The notes: generated by a model from the sequence alone, not told the origin. A stretch of DNA of 64,000 nucleotides from Hermodice carunculata (GCA_964020975.1 OZ026623.1:78784559-78848558), one strand, 5' to 3'. Counted from the first letter of the stretch, positions 12,305 through 24,278 are shown. Numbers and translations: made by a program.

Positions 12305-15240
12305 CGTTTTTTGCGTTTCAGACGCGACCTGTTTCAGCATTTTAATGCATTGTCAAGCTCCATAACGCATAGATGTTTGAAATAATTTTCAGTCCTGTAT
12401 AATCTTGACGTTATTTGTTGTTATAGTGAAATCTATTAGCATAGAAGCATATTATTACGTTCGTTTATTACGTTACTGATTTAGGCCTTTTACACGACTT
12501 CATTGTCATATTAATTAGTAATAAACGTCTCGTAACGAAAATATGCCTAAATTATCCCAGATTACTATAAATATTTAGTAAATTACACTATTCAGTCTAG
12601 GCTTGTATTTATGTTGGAATATGAATTCTTTTTGCTCTCTTTCTATGTCAGAATCATTTGACACCTGATATATGGAACATACAAAGAATTTAGCCACAAG
12701 ATTAGAACAACAATCAATATGTTCACTGAACTGGATTTGCCGTGTCTAAGGCATACGTATTTGCACTCTGTGTACAGTCATGCGCCTGTGTAATTCGTGG
12801 CCTGTAGATCCTAGGTATACCTCATTGCACACTCTACAGACAATCGCATAAATCAAATGTTTACTTAAACAGTCAATTTCTGTTATTATTTGAAAGTTTG
12901 GTAGCTTGTCTGCAGTGTCCAGCGAAATTGTGTCGGTAACTATCATGTTTACAATTCTTACAACGAGGAAGACCACATTGTTTTGCTCCCGCCTTGACTG
13001 TCCCTTGATTAAAAGTTTACTCCTGTAAGAATTTGTTTTAAATTACGAGGCTGTCTTTGGCTTGAAATAAAATTCAGTTTTTTAAATAGCTCTCCAAGTG
13101 AGGGATCCATTTCCAAGATTTTAAGGGTTTCACGTATTTGTGGTATCATCACTGGATTGTTGGGATTGTATCTTGTGATCCTTTCTTAATGATTCTTGTG
13201 TTACACTTAAAGCTCGCTGAATACCCATTGAAATTAGTAAATCTAGGTAGTCCCTGGCTTTTAGAAAATTTCCCAGTTCATCCAGACGCGTTGCTTTTCT
13301 ATTTGTTTTTTTCTACAAATGTACAGATCCTTCTTGTTTCATTATATGGGGTATTTGTCTTAGTGTGCCGTGGGTGACGTGAATTGAATGGCACATACTG
13401 AGAAGTATCTGTATTCTTGTAGTATATATCCAATGAAACCTTCCATCATTTTGAAGAACTTTCAAGTCTAAAATTTGTAATTCACATTGACTTTGTTTCA
13501 TTTCATATTGGATACTTGGTTCAAGCTGATTTAAAAGTTTGTGAAAATCGTGTAAATCTGACAGCGAATTTGTCCACATTATAAAACAGTCATCTAGACA
13601 ACGTCTCCAGTTCCTTTTAAAAACATGTCGAAGGATTCGGATGTATTTCTAAGTTTTTCATACAATAAAACTTCTAGATATCCAAGACTAAGCGTTGCAT
13701 AAGTTGGTGCACATTTAGTTCCCATCATACACCCTTTTTTCTGTATGTAGTATTCTCCATCAAATCTGAGCACATTATTTTCTAATATTAGTGAAAGACC
13801 TTCCACAATAAATTCTCTTGTGAAACGTTGATTTTTTTGTGTAAGGATATTTGTTCAGCCAGTATTCAATCGCACGCTTCTCTAACTCATGAGGTATGTT
13901 ACTATATAAATTAATCACATCAAAACTGACTAAATATCGATCCTTGACTTACTCTCGTGATATTTTATTGATGAAGTCGATATTGTCACACACGTAGCTG
14001 TTGACATGTAATAAGTGCGGTTTTAAAATTTCGTGTACGAGTTCACTAAGCCTGCTCGTATTGCATACATGTCCTGCGACGATTGGTCGGAATTTTCAAT
14101 CTGTAGGTTGAATAATATGTACATATATATACCATCTTGTTCACTTATAGCTTTTTTGATAAAATCAGACTTATGAACTTTCGGTAAGCCGTATGAATTA
14201 CTTGTGTTTGACTGCAAGCCATCCAGATAATTTCTTTCCTTCGTTGTAAAGATGTTACGATATTTGTCAATAAATTTTCTTAATTTATCACTCACTTTAT
14301 TTCCCTGTCTGGTTCGCATAGCTCATAAAATTGTTCATGATTAAGTAATGATTTTATCTATTCAGCATGATAATCGGTGTGCATAATGACAACTGCTCCA
14401 CCCTTGTCTGCTTCCTTGATTATGATAGAATTGTCAGTTTGGAATTCATTCATAACTTCTACCTCCTCTTTAGTTAAATTATTTTTGTTGGTGGGTGAAG
14501 GTACTTTGTGGAAAGAGTGCGCAATTTCTTTCAGTCTGTCAATACATTTTTGTAATGTCTCATTTTGACTTTTAGGAGGGGTGAAAGAACTCTTTCCTTT
14601 GACCAGTGATTCATCCGATTCCGTATCTGTATTGTGGAAAAATTCTTTCAGACGTAATGTACAACAAAATTTTAAAATATCACACACTTGTTCTTCTGTG
14701 TCTTTTCTTGGTGTCGATGTGAATTTCAATCCCCTTTTAAGCAACTTTATTAGTCCTTGTGTCAATTGTTTGCTTGATAAGTTTATAATTTTAACAATAG
14801 ATGTATTTGAAGTTAATATCTTTTTGGCTCCTGCTGTTGGGGGTATTGTGGCGCTCTTTTTCTCCATCTGTTGTGTCTGTTCTCTTTTTGGTAGGTGTCT
14901 CTTGCTTCTCTTGATTGTCTCTGGTTTGTTTGTGGTCTTTGTCCTCTTTGATTTGTGTAGCCTTTTTGCTCTTGCAGAGGGCGCCATCGTGTATTTGGGC
15001 ATGGTCCTCTTTCTAAAGAAGGAAACTCTTCTTCAATTTCTACATTTAAGCCTAGTTCAAATTCTGAGCTTCTTGGTTTTGTCTGTCCAATAGGTCTGTG
15101 TCATGTCTAGGTTGAAATACTTGAAATTTATTGTATGTAGGGAAGTCTACATTTCTTCCGTTTTCATTCCTAGCTACCATTGCAAACGTTACTCGTCTGT
15201 TGTTTCTAAAGGGTTCCATACATTGGTCAAACATTGACAA
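12305..15240 (-). mobile_element. Penelope-like retroelement, broken
   Basis: Read on the minus strand, the blocks occur in the order of a Penelope-like element. The N-terminal region around 15,000-14,360 contains INLSSKQLTQGLIKLLKRGL and the IKEADKGGAVVI signature. A YGLPKVHKS block lies near 14,170 and an RPIVAGHV block near 14,080. The reverse-transcriptase palm follows with VSFDVINLYSNIPHE near 13,900-13,940, a QKKGCMMGTKCAPTYA block near 13,720 and an LDD site near 13,600. A GIY-YIG endonuclease-like block (IYAIVCRVCNEVYLGSTG) sits near 12,800-12,865. This domain set identifies the family. The copy is broken in several places and is a fossil. Its orientation is opposite to the LINE pieces on either side, which suggests insertion into that LINE. 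Confidence 0.85.
12310..12370 (-). other. Hairpin near the 3' end of the Penelope-like element
   Basis: On the minus strand a GCATT/AATGC stem closed by two A residues is preceded by CTTGACA and followed by TGAAAC. Penelope-like elements commonly carry hammerhead-like ribozyme motifs in their terminal repeats. Here the core (CTGATGA ... GAAA) is only loosely approximated, so the assignment is tentative. Confidence 0.3.
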
Positions 15241-15299
15241 ATGTTATTTGTCCTTTAATTCTGATGTCATGTCCATACAATGAACCTACAGCTATTACA

Positions 15300-15590
15300 C
15301 ATAATAGTTTGGTTTTGTAATATTTACAATCAAGAGTAATCTACATTCATTTCAACAACCTGCATCTATTATTGATTTTTTATGTTCAAATTTACAATTC
15401 GATTTGGCCAAAAGGTGGTATCTATTGTGATATACTAATATGTGTAATGTAAATATGATATATATAGTGACAGTAAAAAACAATATACGTACCTCGCGGT
15501 ATACATTTTCTTACATATGGGTAACCCTAGCTTGTATATGGGTTCCAACTTGTCCAAACAGGGAGACTGTCTTGTTGATTGATACTTTCC
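15300..15590. other. AT-rich sequence, nothing recognised
   Basis: This stretch lies between the element's 5' region and a TGATTAGC-rich stretch. No exon or repeat could be named. Confidence 0.35.
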
Positions 15591-15795
15591 TTACCATGAA
15601 TAAATATTGATTAGCATTGTTTAGCAGTGTATGAAAGTTACTCAAAGTTGATTAGCGGTGTTTGGATGAGGCAGATATTTACCTGTTCAAGTGACCTTAT
15701 TCTACAATGCTTAGCACTTTCACTATTATAAATCTATATTGATTATCATTGATTAGCAGTCTGTGCACATTGATTAAAATTGATTAGCACCTCCA
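15590..15795. repeat. Cluster of TTGATTAGC motifs
   Basis: About six variants of TTGATTAGCA(T/G)TG occur within 200 bp (near 15,608, 15,649, 15,740, 15,749, 15,772 and 15,781). The spacing is irregular, so this is a degenerate short repeat and not a clean tandem array. Confidence 0.5.
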
Positions 15796-15956
15796 TTTCC
15801 TCAAGTTTCCATTTCAATTAACAAACTGTGATTCAAATCTTGCTACCTTTTGCCTTGTGACATGTATACTCATCAAAGGAATCATTATGGAGAATTTTTT
15901 CACCTTTTATGCAAAATAACATACATCTATTAAATTGGGTATACTGACTAAAAGCT

Positions 15957-16086
15957 GTGCCGCAGAAAAGTCCATCATGCTGTTTTGAGTTCCTGAGACA
16001 TACACCAATCAAAAAAGCATTGTTAAGTTTGGTGCCCTCAGATGGTACCAATTGGTCAAAGTTGGGCCCTCAGCTCATGGACTCTG
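15957..16086 (+). repeat. Right arm of a long inverted repeat
   Basis: 16,027-16,053 matches 11,251-11,277 in inverted orientation without mismatch, and weaker similarity extends to both sides. The plus-strand frame contains LVPSDGTN, and the left arm read on the minus strand gives the same peptide word, so the repeat may derive from a coding sequence that I do not recognise. Confidence 0.65.
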
Positions 16087-16104
16087 TGGACATACAACTC
16101 ACAC

Positions 16105-16620
16105 GGACATGGTGTGGGCAGATTCAAATACCTGCATAAGTTGTCTAATATGAATGACATTATACTAGTACAGGAACATTGGTTTTTTAATAAACAAATT
16201 GCTGTATTTTAGAGGAAAATACCTCAAATGAATGTACATGGCACTTCTGGGATGGATGATCATGATATTCTCGAAGGTAGGCCATATGGGGGATGTGCCA
16301 TACTCTGGAAGAGTTCTCTCAATGCTAAGGTTTCACCCGTTCGGTTCTCATCGAAACATATATGTCCCATTACTTTGGACATGAATAGCCAGTCAATGCT
16401 TATTATCAATGCATATATGAAGAGATCATGAATGAAATATCTGAGAAATTCATGAGCTAAATATTGATAAGGTGATTATTGGTGGAGACTTTAATACTGA
16501 TTTTAGTCGACAAACATCTATGAATACCGCACTGTTGAAATTATTCACACTTTTCATTTTATTCCACTGTTACCTGATATAGTCATTATTAGATATATAC
16601 AAAAAGGGCATGGCATGCTT
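16105..16620 (+). mobile_element. LINE ORF2 endonuclease fragment, decayed
   Basis: The frame reads a NMNDIILVQEHWF motif (16,150-16,190), then GTSGMDDHDILEGRPYGGCAILW (16,240-16,310, given here as key residues GRPYGGCAILW), then NAYMKRS. After a frame change comes VIIGGDFNTDFSRQTS at about 16,468-16,515. These are the QEHW, GGCAILW and GGDFN signatures of an apurinic-type LINE endonuclease of the exonuclease-endonuclease-phosphatase superfamily. A stop lies near 16,210 and the frame changes near 16,435. No reverse transcriptase follows. It is plausibly the partner of the ORF1 remnant at 9.6-11.1 kb, split by the block between them. Confidence 0.7.
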
Positions 16621-17225
16621 TAAACTATGCATAGTTACACATTAGGTGACATTCTCATAAATATCTTTTGTATTGTTGCAGTCATACATGCAGATGTCTA
16701 CATATGGGATAAAATAAATAAATCTTTACAAAAAAATCACCTTATTTTTAAATTTGGTTGCAGTGTCAATGGTGAAATAAAACACATCAAAGCTACACTA
16801 TATTTGTAGATAGGAAAAGAATCAATAGGAAAAGAAAGATATGAATAGCACAAATGTGAAGTAAGGTTTGACCCTGTTGAAAGACAAGACTTAGACACAA
16901 AATAGAAATCTCCTGTTTTAAAATAAGACATTAACTACAATGTATCCATAATCCAAGCTGCCAAATATATATCAGATTGCTATTTAATTTTCATATGAAC
17001 TTGTAAGGGCAGTTAAATGGCCTACTTTTCCACTGAATTTTATCTGTTGCTTAATGTAGCCAATGATGAGAAAAAAGTTTCCAGTAACCATCGCACATTT
17101 AAGATTTTTTTGTGAAGCCCACAGCCATGGACCATTGCTCCATGGTCGCTTTGTATAATCACGCAGTTTTTACATAGTGAATATCTGTGTTCTGAGCCAG
17201 TTGAGAATCTGCGCAGCGCATTGTG
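16621..17225. other. Intergenic, no gene seen
   Basis: AT-rich. It may hold further eroded LINE sequence, but no diagnostic motif was found. Confidence 0.35.
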
Positions 17226-17270
17226 GGAATTCTCATTTGGCGCGACCGAATGAGAACCTCGTCAGTCAAG
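17200..17270. repeat. GC-richer palindromic segment
   Basis: It contains the perfect short palindrome TGCGCAGCGCA and an inverted pair TTCTCATT (17,230-17,237) / AATGAGAA (17,249-17,256) around GGCGCGACC. It stands out from its AT-rich surroundings and directly precedes the tandem array. It could be an end of a miniature element. Confidence 0.45.
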
Positions 17271-17271
17271 G

Positions 17272-17590
17272 ATAAATCCCAAATAAGAATAACATTTGTT
17301 TGGTAATAAGATTTAATGAAAAAATATATGTATTCTTATATGGGCCTGAACCATTTAGATATGTCAAGACCCAAGTCAGAATGACATTTTTTTGATAATT
17401 AGTTTCAATGAAAAATATTCTGATATGTGCCTGAACCATTTAGGAATATCCCAAGTAAGAATAGCTTTTTTTTTTTGTAATCAGCTTTAATGAAAAATCT
17501 GCATATTCTCACATGCCTAAACCAATTAGGAATATCCAGTACATTCTCATATGGGCCTGAATTATTTAGGGATATCGAAGTCCTAAGAAA
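17272..17590. repeat. Short tandem array, unit about 90-110 bp
   Basis: Three to four diverged copies of a unit with 'cccaagtaagaat', 'aatcagctttaatgaaaaat' and 'catatgggcctgaaccattta' segments. The copies shorten progressively by small deletions. Confidence 0.7.
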
Positions 17591-19640
17591 GGTTCAAAGA
17601 AATTTTCAATCACATTATCTTTAAATTTTCTCACAGCCTCATAGAGGGATAGCCCAGGCGGCCATGCAGTGCTCCAAGAGTCAGTAATAAAATCCGCACG
17701 TTGCTCTCAACTCATATTGTCGATGGCCATGGACCTATATTTAAAATATAAGCTCAATAATTTACTAGGAGCTAAGAAAATAATGCGGGGACACCAAGCG
17801 CCTCCCACCTATTAGCTCAATAGGTAGGTAACGTAAGTGTGTGTCATGGCGTAAACACCGGTGATATTCTCACTTGGGTGCGCCGTTTAGGAATGATCTT
17901 ACAGCGCTGCGCTAGATGGGGATTATTCCCATGCGGCACAAATCTTCAACTGGCACAGAACATCCATATTAAAAACAACCGGCCACAATTGTACTGGTAG
18001 TTGTGCAACAGAAACGTTATGCGCTGGAATAAAGCCAAATAGACGTGTACTTTATTCCCATGTGCAAGCAGATGCATAGAGCACTTCTGCCCATATAATG
18101 ACGTTTTGCCTAGTGATTGCCACAAAAGATCCAGCAATCCTGGTTTCTCTAAACTCCTCACATCTGGCTGTACCATCCCTTTCCACTGAGCTACCTGAAA
18201 ATAAAATAACGTTGGGCCCAAGCAATGATGATATAATCAATTTCAATTTTAGAATTTTCGCCTGACTAATTTCACAGAGCAATCTTGCAGGAATATCATT
18301 TTTTCTACTACCTGTACCAGTGACCGCACATGTCCCAAGTAGCGCAATTAAGCCAAAACAATTAAATTCTATCTATTGCCGTATTTCTCTACATAGCTGG
18401 TTCCAGATAGCTATAATGACAAACTGCATGCACACTCCACATTCATGATTTAATCACCCCCTCCAACCCTCTATTCACACCAGTGCCAGTGGTGACTGGT
18501 GTCACATTCAGGCATCGTCTTCTGTATTACTTCAATATCGCCCGCCTGCTCGTTATATTTGATTTGACACAGCTATTTGTCCATAATACGTCATATACAC
18601 GTGTAAATATTATCAATTGTATTCCCATGACAACTTCTATTTCAATAGAATATATTTAACCACCTCAGCAAACAACAGCGTTGAATAGTATTCATTTGGA
18701 CTTGGGCTGTTTTGATGATAATCACCAGAAGTAGCTATGGTCAGCCATTTTTTTTACAGAAGATACCAACATATATTTCCAGTGTTTAAGTGCAAATACC
18801 CAAAAAGGCTAAACAATACAACAAATACATTAATGCATGAAATATTGTTCTGCATTCTTTCATTTAAAACTGGATGGTCAAAGCTAGAAAAACAGGAGAT
18901 TTTAAATCCCTGCACACAAAGGCCCTTTGTCAGTATCTTGCTTCTCACTCGTCACATATGATAAAAGACAGAATCCAAACCTGTAATGGTGCCCACAGTA
19001 TCTAACTGAACTGGTAAAAATCACGTAACGGTTGTTCATAAATTTTTGAAACCTTCCAAATAACTGGAAATCATAGGCAGAAAATCAAACGTTTCATACA
19101 AATGTCTGTTTGGAGACAAGATTTGGTTAGTCTTGCTGCACAAAAATGCAGTCAAAATGTTTCAAGTCAGTTATTTGGGTGTGATGCCTTTTCCAGGTAA
19201 CTGTGCTTGTCCTTCAAGTATCCTGTATGTTCCTAAATGACCATGTTTCCTATTCTTTGGGTTGATGTTGCAGTGGGATGCCAGCTTCCGATGGTGTATT
19301 CAATGATAGACATGTCAAAAAGAAAGGTAAACTCAATTAAAGTTTCGCCTAAGACAACCACACATGCCAGCATCAAATGGTGCATTCAGCGTTGTTACTG
19401 TCAACATGAAAACAAGAGCCTTGTACCTGGCAATATGAAGAACATGAGTCCCAATGCTTTTTATCTAAAATTGGTATTCAACTGAACGCAAAAGTTAGAT
19501 ATTGGTTAACTTATTCAATACATCATAACAACTCTTCAAAACAAACATTATGTTGTTAGTGTAACCATAGCAACTGTAAATGTAACATATACCACTTCGT
19601 GAGTCATCTTGTTCACTGTCAAAGAGTCGGCATCTGGAAC
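17591..19640. other. Intergenic, no gene confirmed
   Basis: A minus-strand stretch ending near 18,190 after a TTTTCAG-like acceptor is open in two frames (to 17,946 and 18,052), but neither frame has a recognisable domain. A frame at 19,237-19,485 (+) is likewise unassigned. Everything else appears non-coding. Confidence 0.4.
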
Positions 19641-19699
19641 AGGCATGCTTAAAGCAATAGAATATTCATGCTACGAGGTAGCTTACCCGTGACAAGGAT

Positions 19700-21490
19700 A
19701 ATATGCGGGTCACCCTTGGCATAATCATCCATCAGTTTGTGGGACAACACAGCGGGGCCTCCCTCATACACAATGTTGTACCATTCAGGAAGTCCTGGAA
19801 CTGTGTTGATAACTCTTCCTCTGTACATATACACCGTCACCGCACGCATGGCTTACTGGCTTTTTTTTTAAATCACAATACTTTTTTTCAGCCATTCTTG
19901 ACCACTGGGACGCATCCATCACAGATGCTGCTTTTACCAATTTGTTGATATTGCCAGTTAACTCTGCAACGGTAACTGACTCCCTTTTGCACTGAACTGA
20001 AACAGAGTCTTATTCTTAGTAGTTTGACACAGTATCTCCTTCCTGAATTACAACTGTGCATGCAAAGCATCTTTTTCTGATATTTACTGTATACCAGCAA
20101 GATTTCCATGCACCTCTGTTTCGTGTTGCCAAAGCCCGAAATGAATTTTTTTTTGGGTCAGAGATCCCTTCATGTAGAGGCCTCCCATTTGCTTTATTTC
20201 AATATCCTTCTGTTTCTTTTGAAGGGCTGCCGGCCTTTCTTCTTGAATTGTAGAAAGAATTTTCGGAAACCTTTTGAGCACATTCTTTCCTTCACATATG
20301 GCTGTGTATGGGAGACCTGCTAATCTCCACTATTCCTATGTTTTCTTTCAAAATATTTTCCTCTTGGCAAATGGTCAGCTGCCATTTTCTCGAACATATG
20401 CAGTAATGCAGTACACACAGACCAAGCAAGTTGAAAGGCTAGATCATGTTTCTGCATGTTTTAAAAGTTCGGCTGAAATATTGTCTCTTTCAATGAACTC
20501 CTCCTCAAAAGGACTTATCTGTTGCAAAAAGTGGAGATGCAACCTGCTGAACACATTTCAAATACATGTATAGTTTCAATTGATGATTATTCATATTTGA
20601 TAGATGAACCGTGTGCTCCACTATTCGCCAGAATGGACGCGTTGCATGTTTTAATAATAGACCATAATCACTTCATAGAGTGATATGGACAGGAATACCC
20701 ATGCTATGCAAAATTCTTTTCAGGTGTTGGGTTGTTGGCCCTGTATCTCCTTGAGAAACTGTACAATTCTTGTTGTATGGTAGAACACACACTGGGCCAG
20801 GTAAAACATAATATTAAACCCATTTCCTCGATACTGCACAAATAGCACTTGTTCTGCCCTATGTTGCAGGTTCCAATCACTAAAGCATCCGCTTTTTTCA
20901 TCTCCACCTGGAGCAAAAGCTTTTGCATGCATGCGGATTAAAGCTATCGTGAATGCTTCTCCTTATAACTTTCAAGTGCCTCGCACTCCATATCTTCAGC
21001 TGAGCCATCATGTTCTCTACTTAAAGACCGAATATCTTCAATTTTTTTCAGTGCTGCTGCAGTTACTTCTTGCCGTCGCAACAAGTGAATGTAGAGCACT
21101 AAAGAAGTTGATCATTCTTGCAAAGTCTGATTGTTGGGATTCTGACATATTCGGCCAAGCATGGACAACATAATTAAATAAGGAAGAAAAGATTCCCTGT
21201 ACATCTGGAGCAAATCAAAGCATTTTTCTCCAGCTGCTCTGTCGGAAATAGTATCTCTGATGTGCGCCAGGATCTGCTAGTAGCCTTTTTCACTTGTTTT
21301 ATTACCTTTCTCCATGGTAGAGCATAAGACTTTAATATCTGACAGAATTTCTTTAAAAGTGTCCAGGGTGGTTTTTGCACTTTTGACATTTCTCTGAGTC
21401 CAAGCATGTAACAAGTTTTGTGGTGGGGCTCCTTCTCCCATACTGTAGTACTCGCTGATGTAACCTGGTAATGCTAGCTTGCAGACCAAG
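19700..21490 (-). pseudogene. Decayed copy of a multicopy invertebrate gene family, name unknown
   Basis: On the minus strand, after a TTCATTGTAG acceptor near 21,490, the conceptual product runs through several linked blocks. The first is LALPGYISEYYSMGEGAPPQ (about 21,470). Next come AFAPGGDEKSGCFSDWNLQH and VLFVQYRGNGFNIMFYLAQ (about 20,900-20,780). Then follow RPFWRIVEHTVHLSNMN (about 20,600), SVTVAELTGNINKLVKAA (about 19,950) and a C-terminal block VPGLPEWYNIVYEGG (about 19,790) that ends at a GTAAGC donor near 19,690. From memory, similar proteins with a 'GNRFN-LFY', '-TGP-WR--E' and 'PG-PEWYNVVY' order are scattered in many copies in cnidarian, echinoderm and molluscan genomes, but I cannot give them a function; mobility-related ancestry is possible. 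Multiple stops and frame changes break this copy. No repeat ends were seen. Confidence 0.5.
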
Positions 21491-21865
21491 GGCTACAATG
21501 AAATGTGATAAATCAACTCGTTATTAACTGATCAGTAACCAGCTAACAGTTATGTTGGCAGGTAAGCTTTGTGTGTTAAAATTTGAAAATATGTTGTGTT
21601 AAGTATTGTTCACCTTTAAAATGAAAAAAAAAAAAAAACTTGATGCAAGGATATTTACATTGTATGATAAATCAGTGGCATGTGCTCAATCTATTAGAAA
21701 TAGGACGAGAACGCATTTCTGACAAGAGACTAAGAGACGTGAGCACCAGATACTGGCCGATAAATGGGGGCCGCCATTTTGATTTCTTTTAATATCGCCA
21801 CCCTTCCTTCAAAGCGCACCTTTTAACAATTCAAAAACCCATACAATAAGGGCCTTCATTGTTCA
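21491..21865. other. Intergenic or intron upstream of the decayed minus-strand gene
   Basis: It contains an A15 run and, on the minus strand near 21,776, an AAAATGGCGGCC start-like context whose frame closes after 15 codons. No exon is claimed. Confidence 0.3.
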
Positions 21866-21897
21866 GAAATTGCACCATCTGAAGTAAAAGGGCCTAT

Positions 21898-22621
21898 TAT
21901 GTCTCCCGCTGGAAGCTGGCGGACATATTGTTTTAGTGTCGGTTTCTTCCGCTTCTTCTGCTTGTTGTTGTTGTTCAGGTTCTTCAACACTTGGTTTCCT
22001 TGCAATAAGTCTTGAAGGACTTGACAGAATTTAATGAAACTTGGTAGGATTATGTATCTTGGCAAGACCTAGGTTGGGATTGTATTAAGCTGACCTTGAC
22101 TTAATTTTCAAGGTCAGAGAGTCACTTATATGAAATTGGTTTCCTTGCATTAAGTCTTGAAGAACTTGATGGAATTTGATGAAACTTAGAAGGATAATGC
22201 ATCAAGGTAAGATCCACAATTGGCATGTAGTTGGGTGACCTTGACCTAATTTTCAAGGTCACAGGGTCACTTAAATTAAATTGGTTTCTGTGCGATAAGT
22301 CTTGAAGAACAGGATGGAATTTTATGGAACTTGGTATGATAATGTATCAAGGTAAGACCTAGGTAAGCATTTTATTTGGGTGACCATGACCGAATTCTCA
22401 AGGTCACAGGGTCATTAATGTGAAATTGGTTTTTGTGCTGTTAGTCTTGAAGCACTTGATGAAAATTGCTATAGTAATGTATCTAGGTGAGAGCTAAAAT
22501 AGGATCGTAATTTTCAAGCAAGCTTGGTCATTTCTAATTTGTTATCACCTGTAGCTTATTCAGAGACGTAAGTGTTCCACCGGGAGACATTTGATTTTCT
22601 GTTGGAAAATCAGTCTGTTCT
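21898..22621 (+). mobile_element. Helentron/HINE-like non-autonomous element, copy 1 (4 internal units)
   Basis: The left end has ATGTCTCCCGCTGGAA (21,899-21,914). Its inverted partner TTCCACCGGGAGACAT lies at 22,575-22,590 and differs at one base. The right partner is followed by a small hairpin, ATTTTC-TGTTG-GAAAAT (22,594-22,610), and the shared end cagtctgttcta. Inside are a short TTG run and about four units of 144 bp (starting near 21,993, 22,138, 22,280 and 22,426) containing 'ataagtcttgaagaacttga' and 'tgacctaattttcaaggtcac'. Subterminal inverted repeats, a 3' hairpin, a microsatellite and central tandem units together match what is known of Helentron-associated interspersed elements. 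It has no coding capacity. The exact 5' edge is uncertain because similarity to copy 2 (catc.gaagtaa) begins about 20 bp further left. Confidence 0.65.
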
Positions 22622-22825
22622 ATTTTGTTTTTATTTTTGCTGTTTTTTCAGCGGATATGGCGATTTTACAGTATTTACAAGTAATTATCCTCTGACACCT
22701 TGTTGAGACTGACATAAAATGGCCGTTTACGCATGTGTTTGACTTTCATCAATATGTATACAAAAAAACAAAAAACAAAAACAAAATAAAATCCAATGAT
22801 TTTGGCGCTAGAGCTCGTAATGTTA
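22622..22825. other. Short non-coding spacer
   Basis: AT-rich, with a CAAAA-rich run near 22,762. No gene. Confidence 0.4.
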
Positions 22826-22956
22826 ATATTTTAATTGGTGTATTTTCAAAATAGATTTTTAATTCAATTAATTGATTTATTTTATTCAAATATATATTAT
22901 AATGAATACCTACTATTGTTTAGAATATGTTTACTATTCTCATATCATTATCATAA

Positions 22957-23037
<81 letters not shown>

Positions 23038-24012
23038 GATTATTATTATTATTGCTATTATTATTACTTTTATTATTAGTGTTATTATTATTGTTATTAT
23101 TAACATTATTATTATTATTATTATGATTATTATTATTATTATTATGGTGAAGCTTTTGTAAAATTCATATATATTTATCTTTCCATATCATCTTCTAGTT
23201 TGATAAAATAGTTGTATAAAATAGTCTAATGTTTCAAATAATTTTGACTGTTATAAAACATTGACCGAGTAGTTACTGCCTCTGTTGGTAAAAGTTGACA
23301 CTACATATCTATGTGGTCTGGAGGGTGGCGCCATGTGATGGAATGAAAATCTTTTGAATGAATGTTTGCCGCGTACCGCTTGAAAAAAGTTTATGTGGTA
23401 TTGCTATCTGAGTTTCTTTACCTTTATCATCACGGAACTAATTTTAAAGTCTGATGAAGCGACCGAACTTACACGATATAAGCGCCACACATTGTGCACA
23501 TCACTTTTTTTAAATTTAACCACGTCAAACGTGCTTTTTCCAGAACCTTCTGTGACAAGTCTGGATAAAACTGGTTAGTTTTTCTAGAAATTTCCAAAAC
23601 ACTTGTAGGTGATTAAAACTGCGTAATCTCTTGCAGTGATTGGTGGAGTCATAATGTTCCATTTTGTCAACAGTATGCCATGACAGCAGCAACAATATAC
23701 TGTTCCTATCATACATGTTAAATAAGCAGTGATGCATTTGAAAAACCACTCTTTTGAGGGTTATATAATTTTAAAAGAAAATGCATGACACACCTGTGTT
23801 GATATTTATTTGTTTTATTCCCACTTAATTACTGCCTTCTCAAGATTTTATGTTTGAAATTCCAAAACATGAATCTGAATGAACTATTCTTGTCCAGTGT
23901 CAAACAGTTTTGAACCTCAGATACATCAGGCCTGTGGCCTCTATGGTCTTTGGTGGTTTCAAAAGTTTCTGTTATTAGATGCTTCATGTCTACGGCCTGT
24001 ATGGTCTTGTCT
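22826..24012 (+). repeat. Direct duplication, copy A
   Basis: It begins with 'attttaattggtgtattttcaaaata', which recurs in the copy at 24,157-25,288. It includes an (ATT)n tract, a 'ggtctggagggtggcgccatgtgatgg' segment and a conserved short frame at 23,393-23,578, and ends at 'cggcctgtatggtc'. Similarity to copy B is high outside the microsatellite. The short frame MWYCYLSFFTF is kept in both copies with few changes, but it has no recognised domain and duplication age alone could explain that. Confidence 0.85.
22957..23145. repeat. (ATT)n microsatellite
   Basis: Long ATT run with scattered GAT, GTT and ACT variants, inside duplication copy A. Confidence 0.95.
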
Positions 24013-24156
24013 GATAGTTAACTTGGCAGCCAACTTGGTAATTAATTTTGGATATTCCCCTTTTAAAAAGGTACAAGACGGAATTGCATGCATCAGAAGC
24101 CTATTATCACCTTTATATCTAGTATTATGTAATTGTCATATACAACTGATTAAACT

Positions 24157-24278
24157 ATTTATTTTAATTGGTGTATTTTCAAAATATATTTTTACTTCAA
24201 TTAATTAATTAATTTTATTCCAATATATATTATAATGAATATCTACCATTGTTTAGAATATGTGTACTATTCTCATTA

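Noticed and set aside
14377-15093. Plus-strand frames opposite the Penelope-like element
   Set aside because: Antisense shadows of the element's coding strand, which has clear family motifs.
17946-18282. Two overlapping minus-strand frames after a TTTTCAG-like acceptor
   Set aside because: Neither frame has a domain and no donor or partner exon fits; left unassigned.
23444-23470. Hammerhead-like CTGATGA ... GAA in duplication copy A
   Set aside because: The stem II region does not pair and copy B has changed the core (CTGACAA), so no ribozyme is supported.
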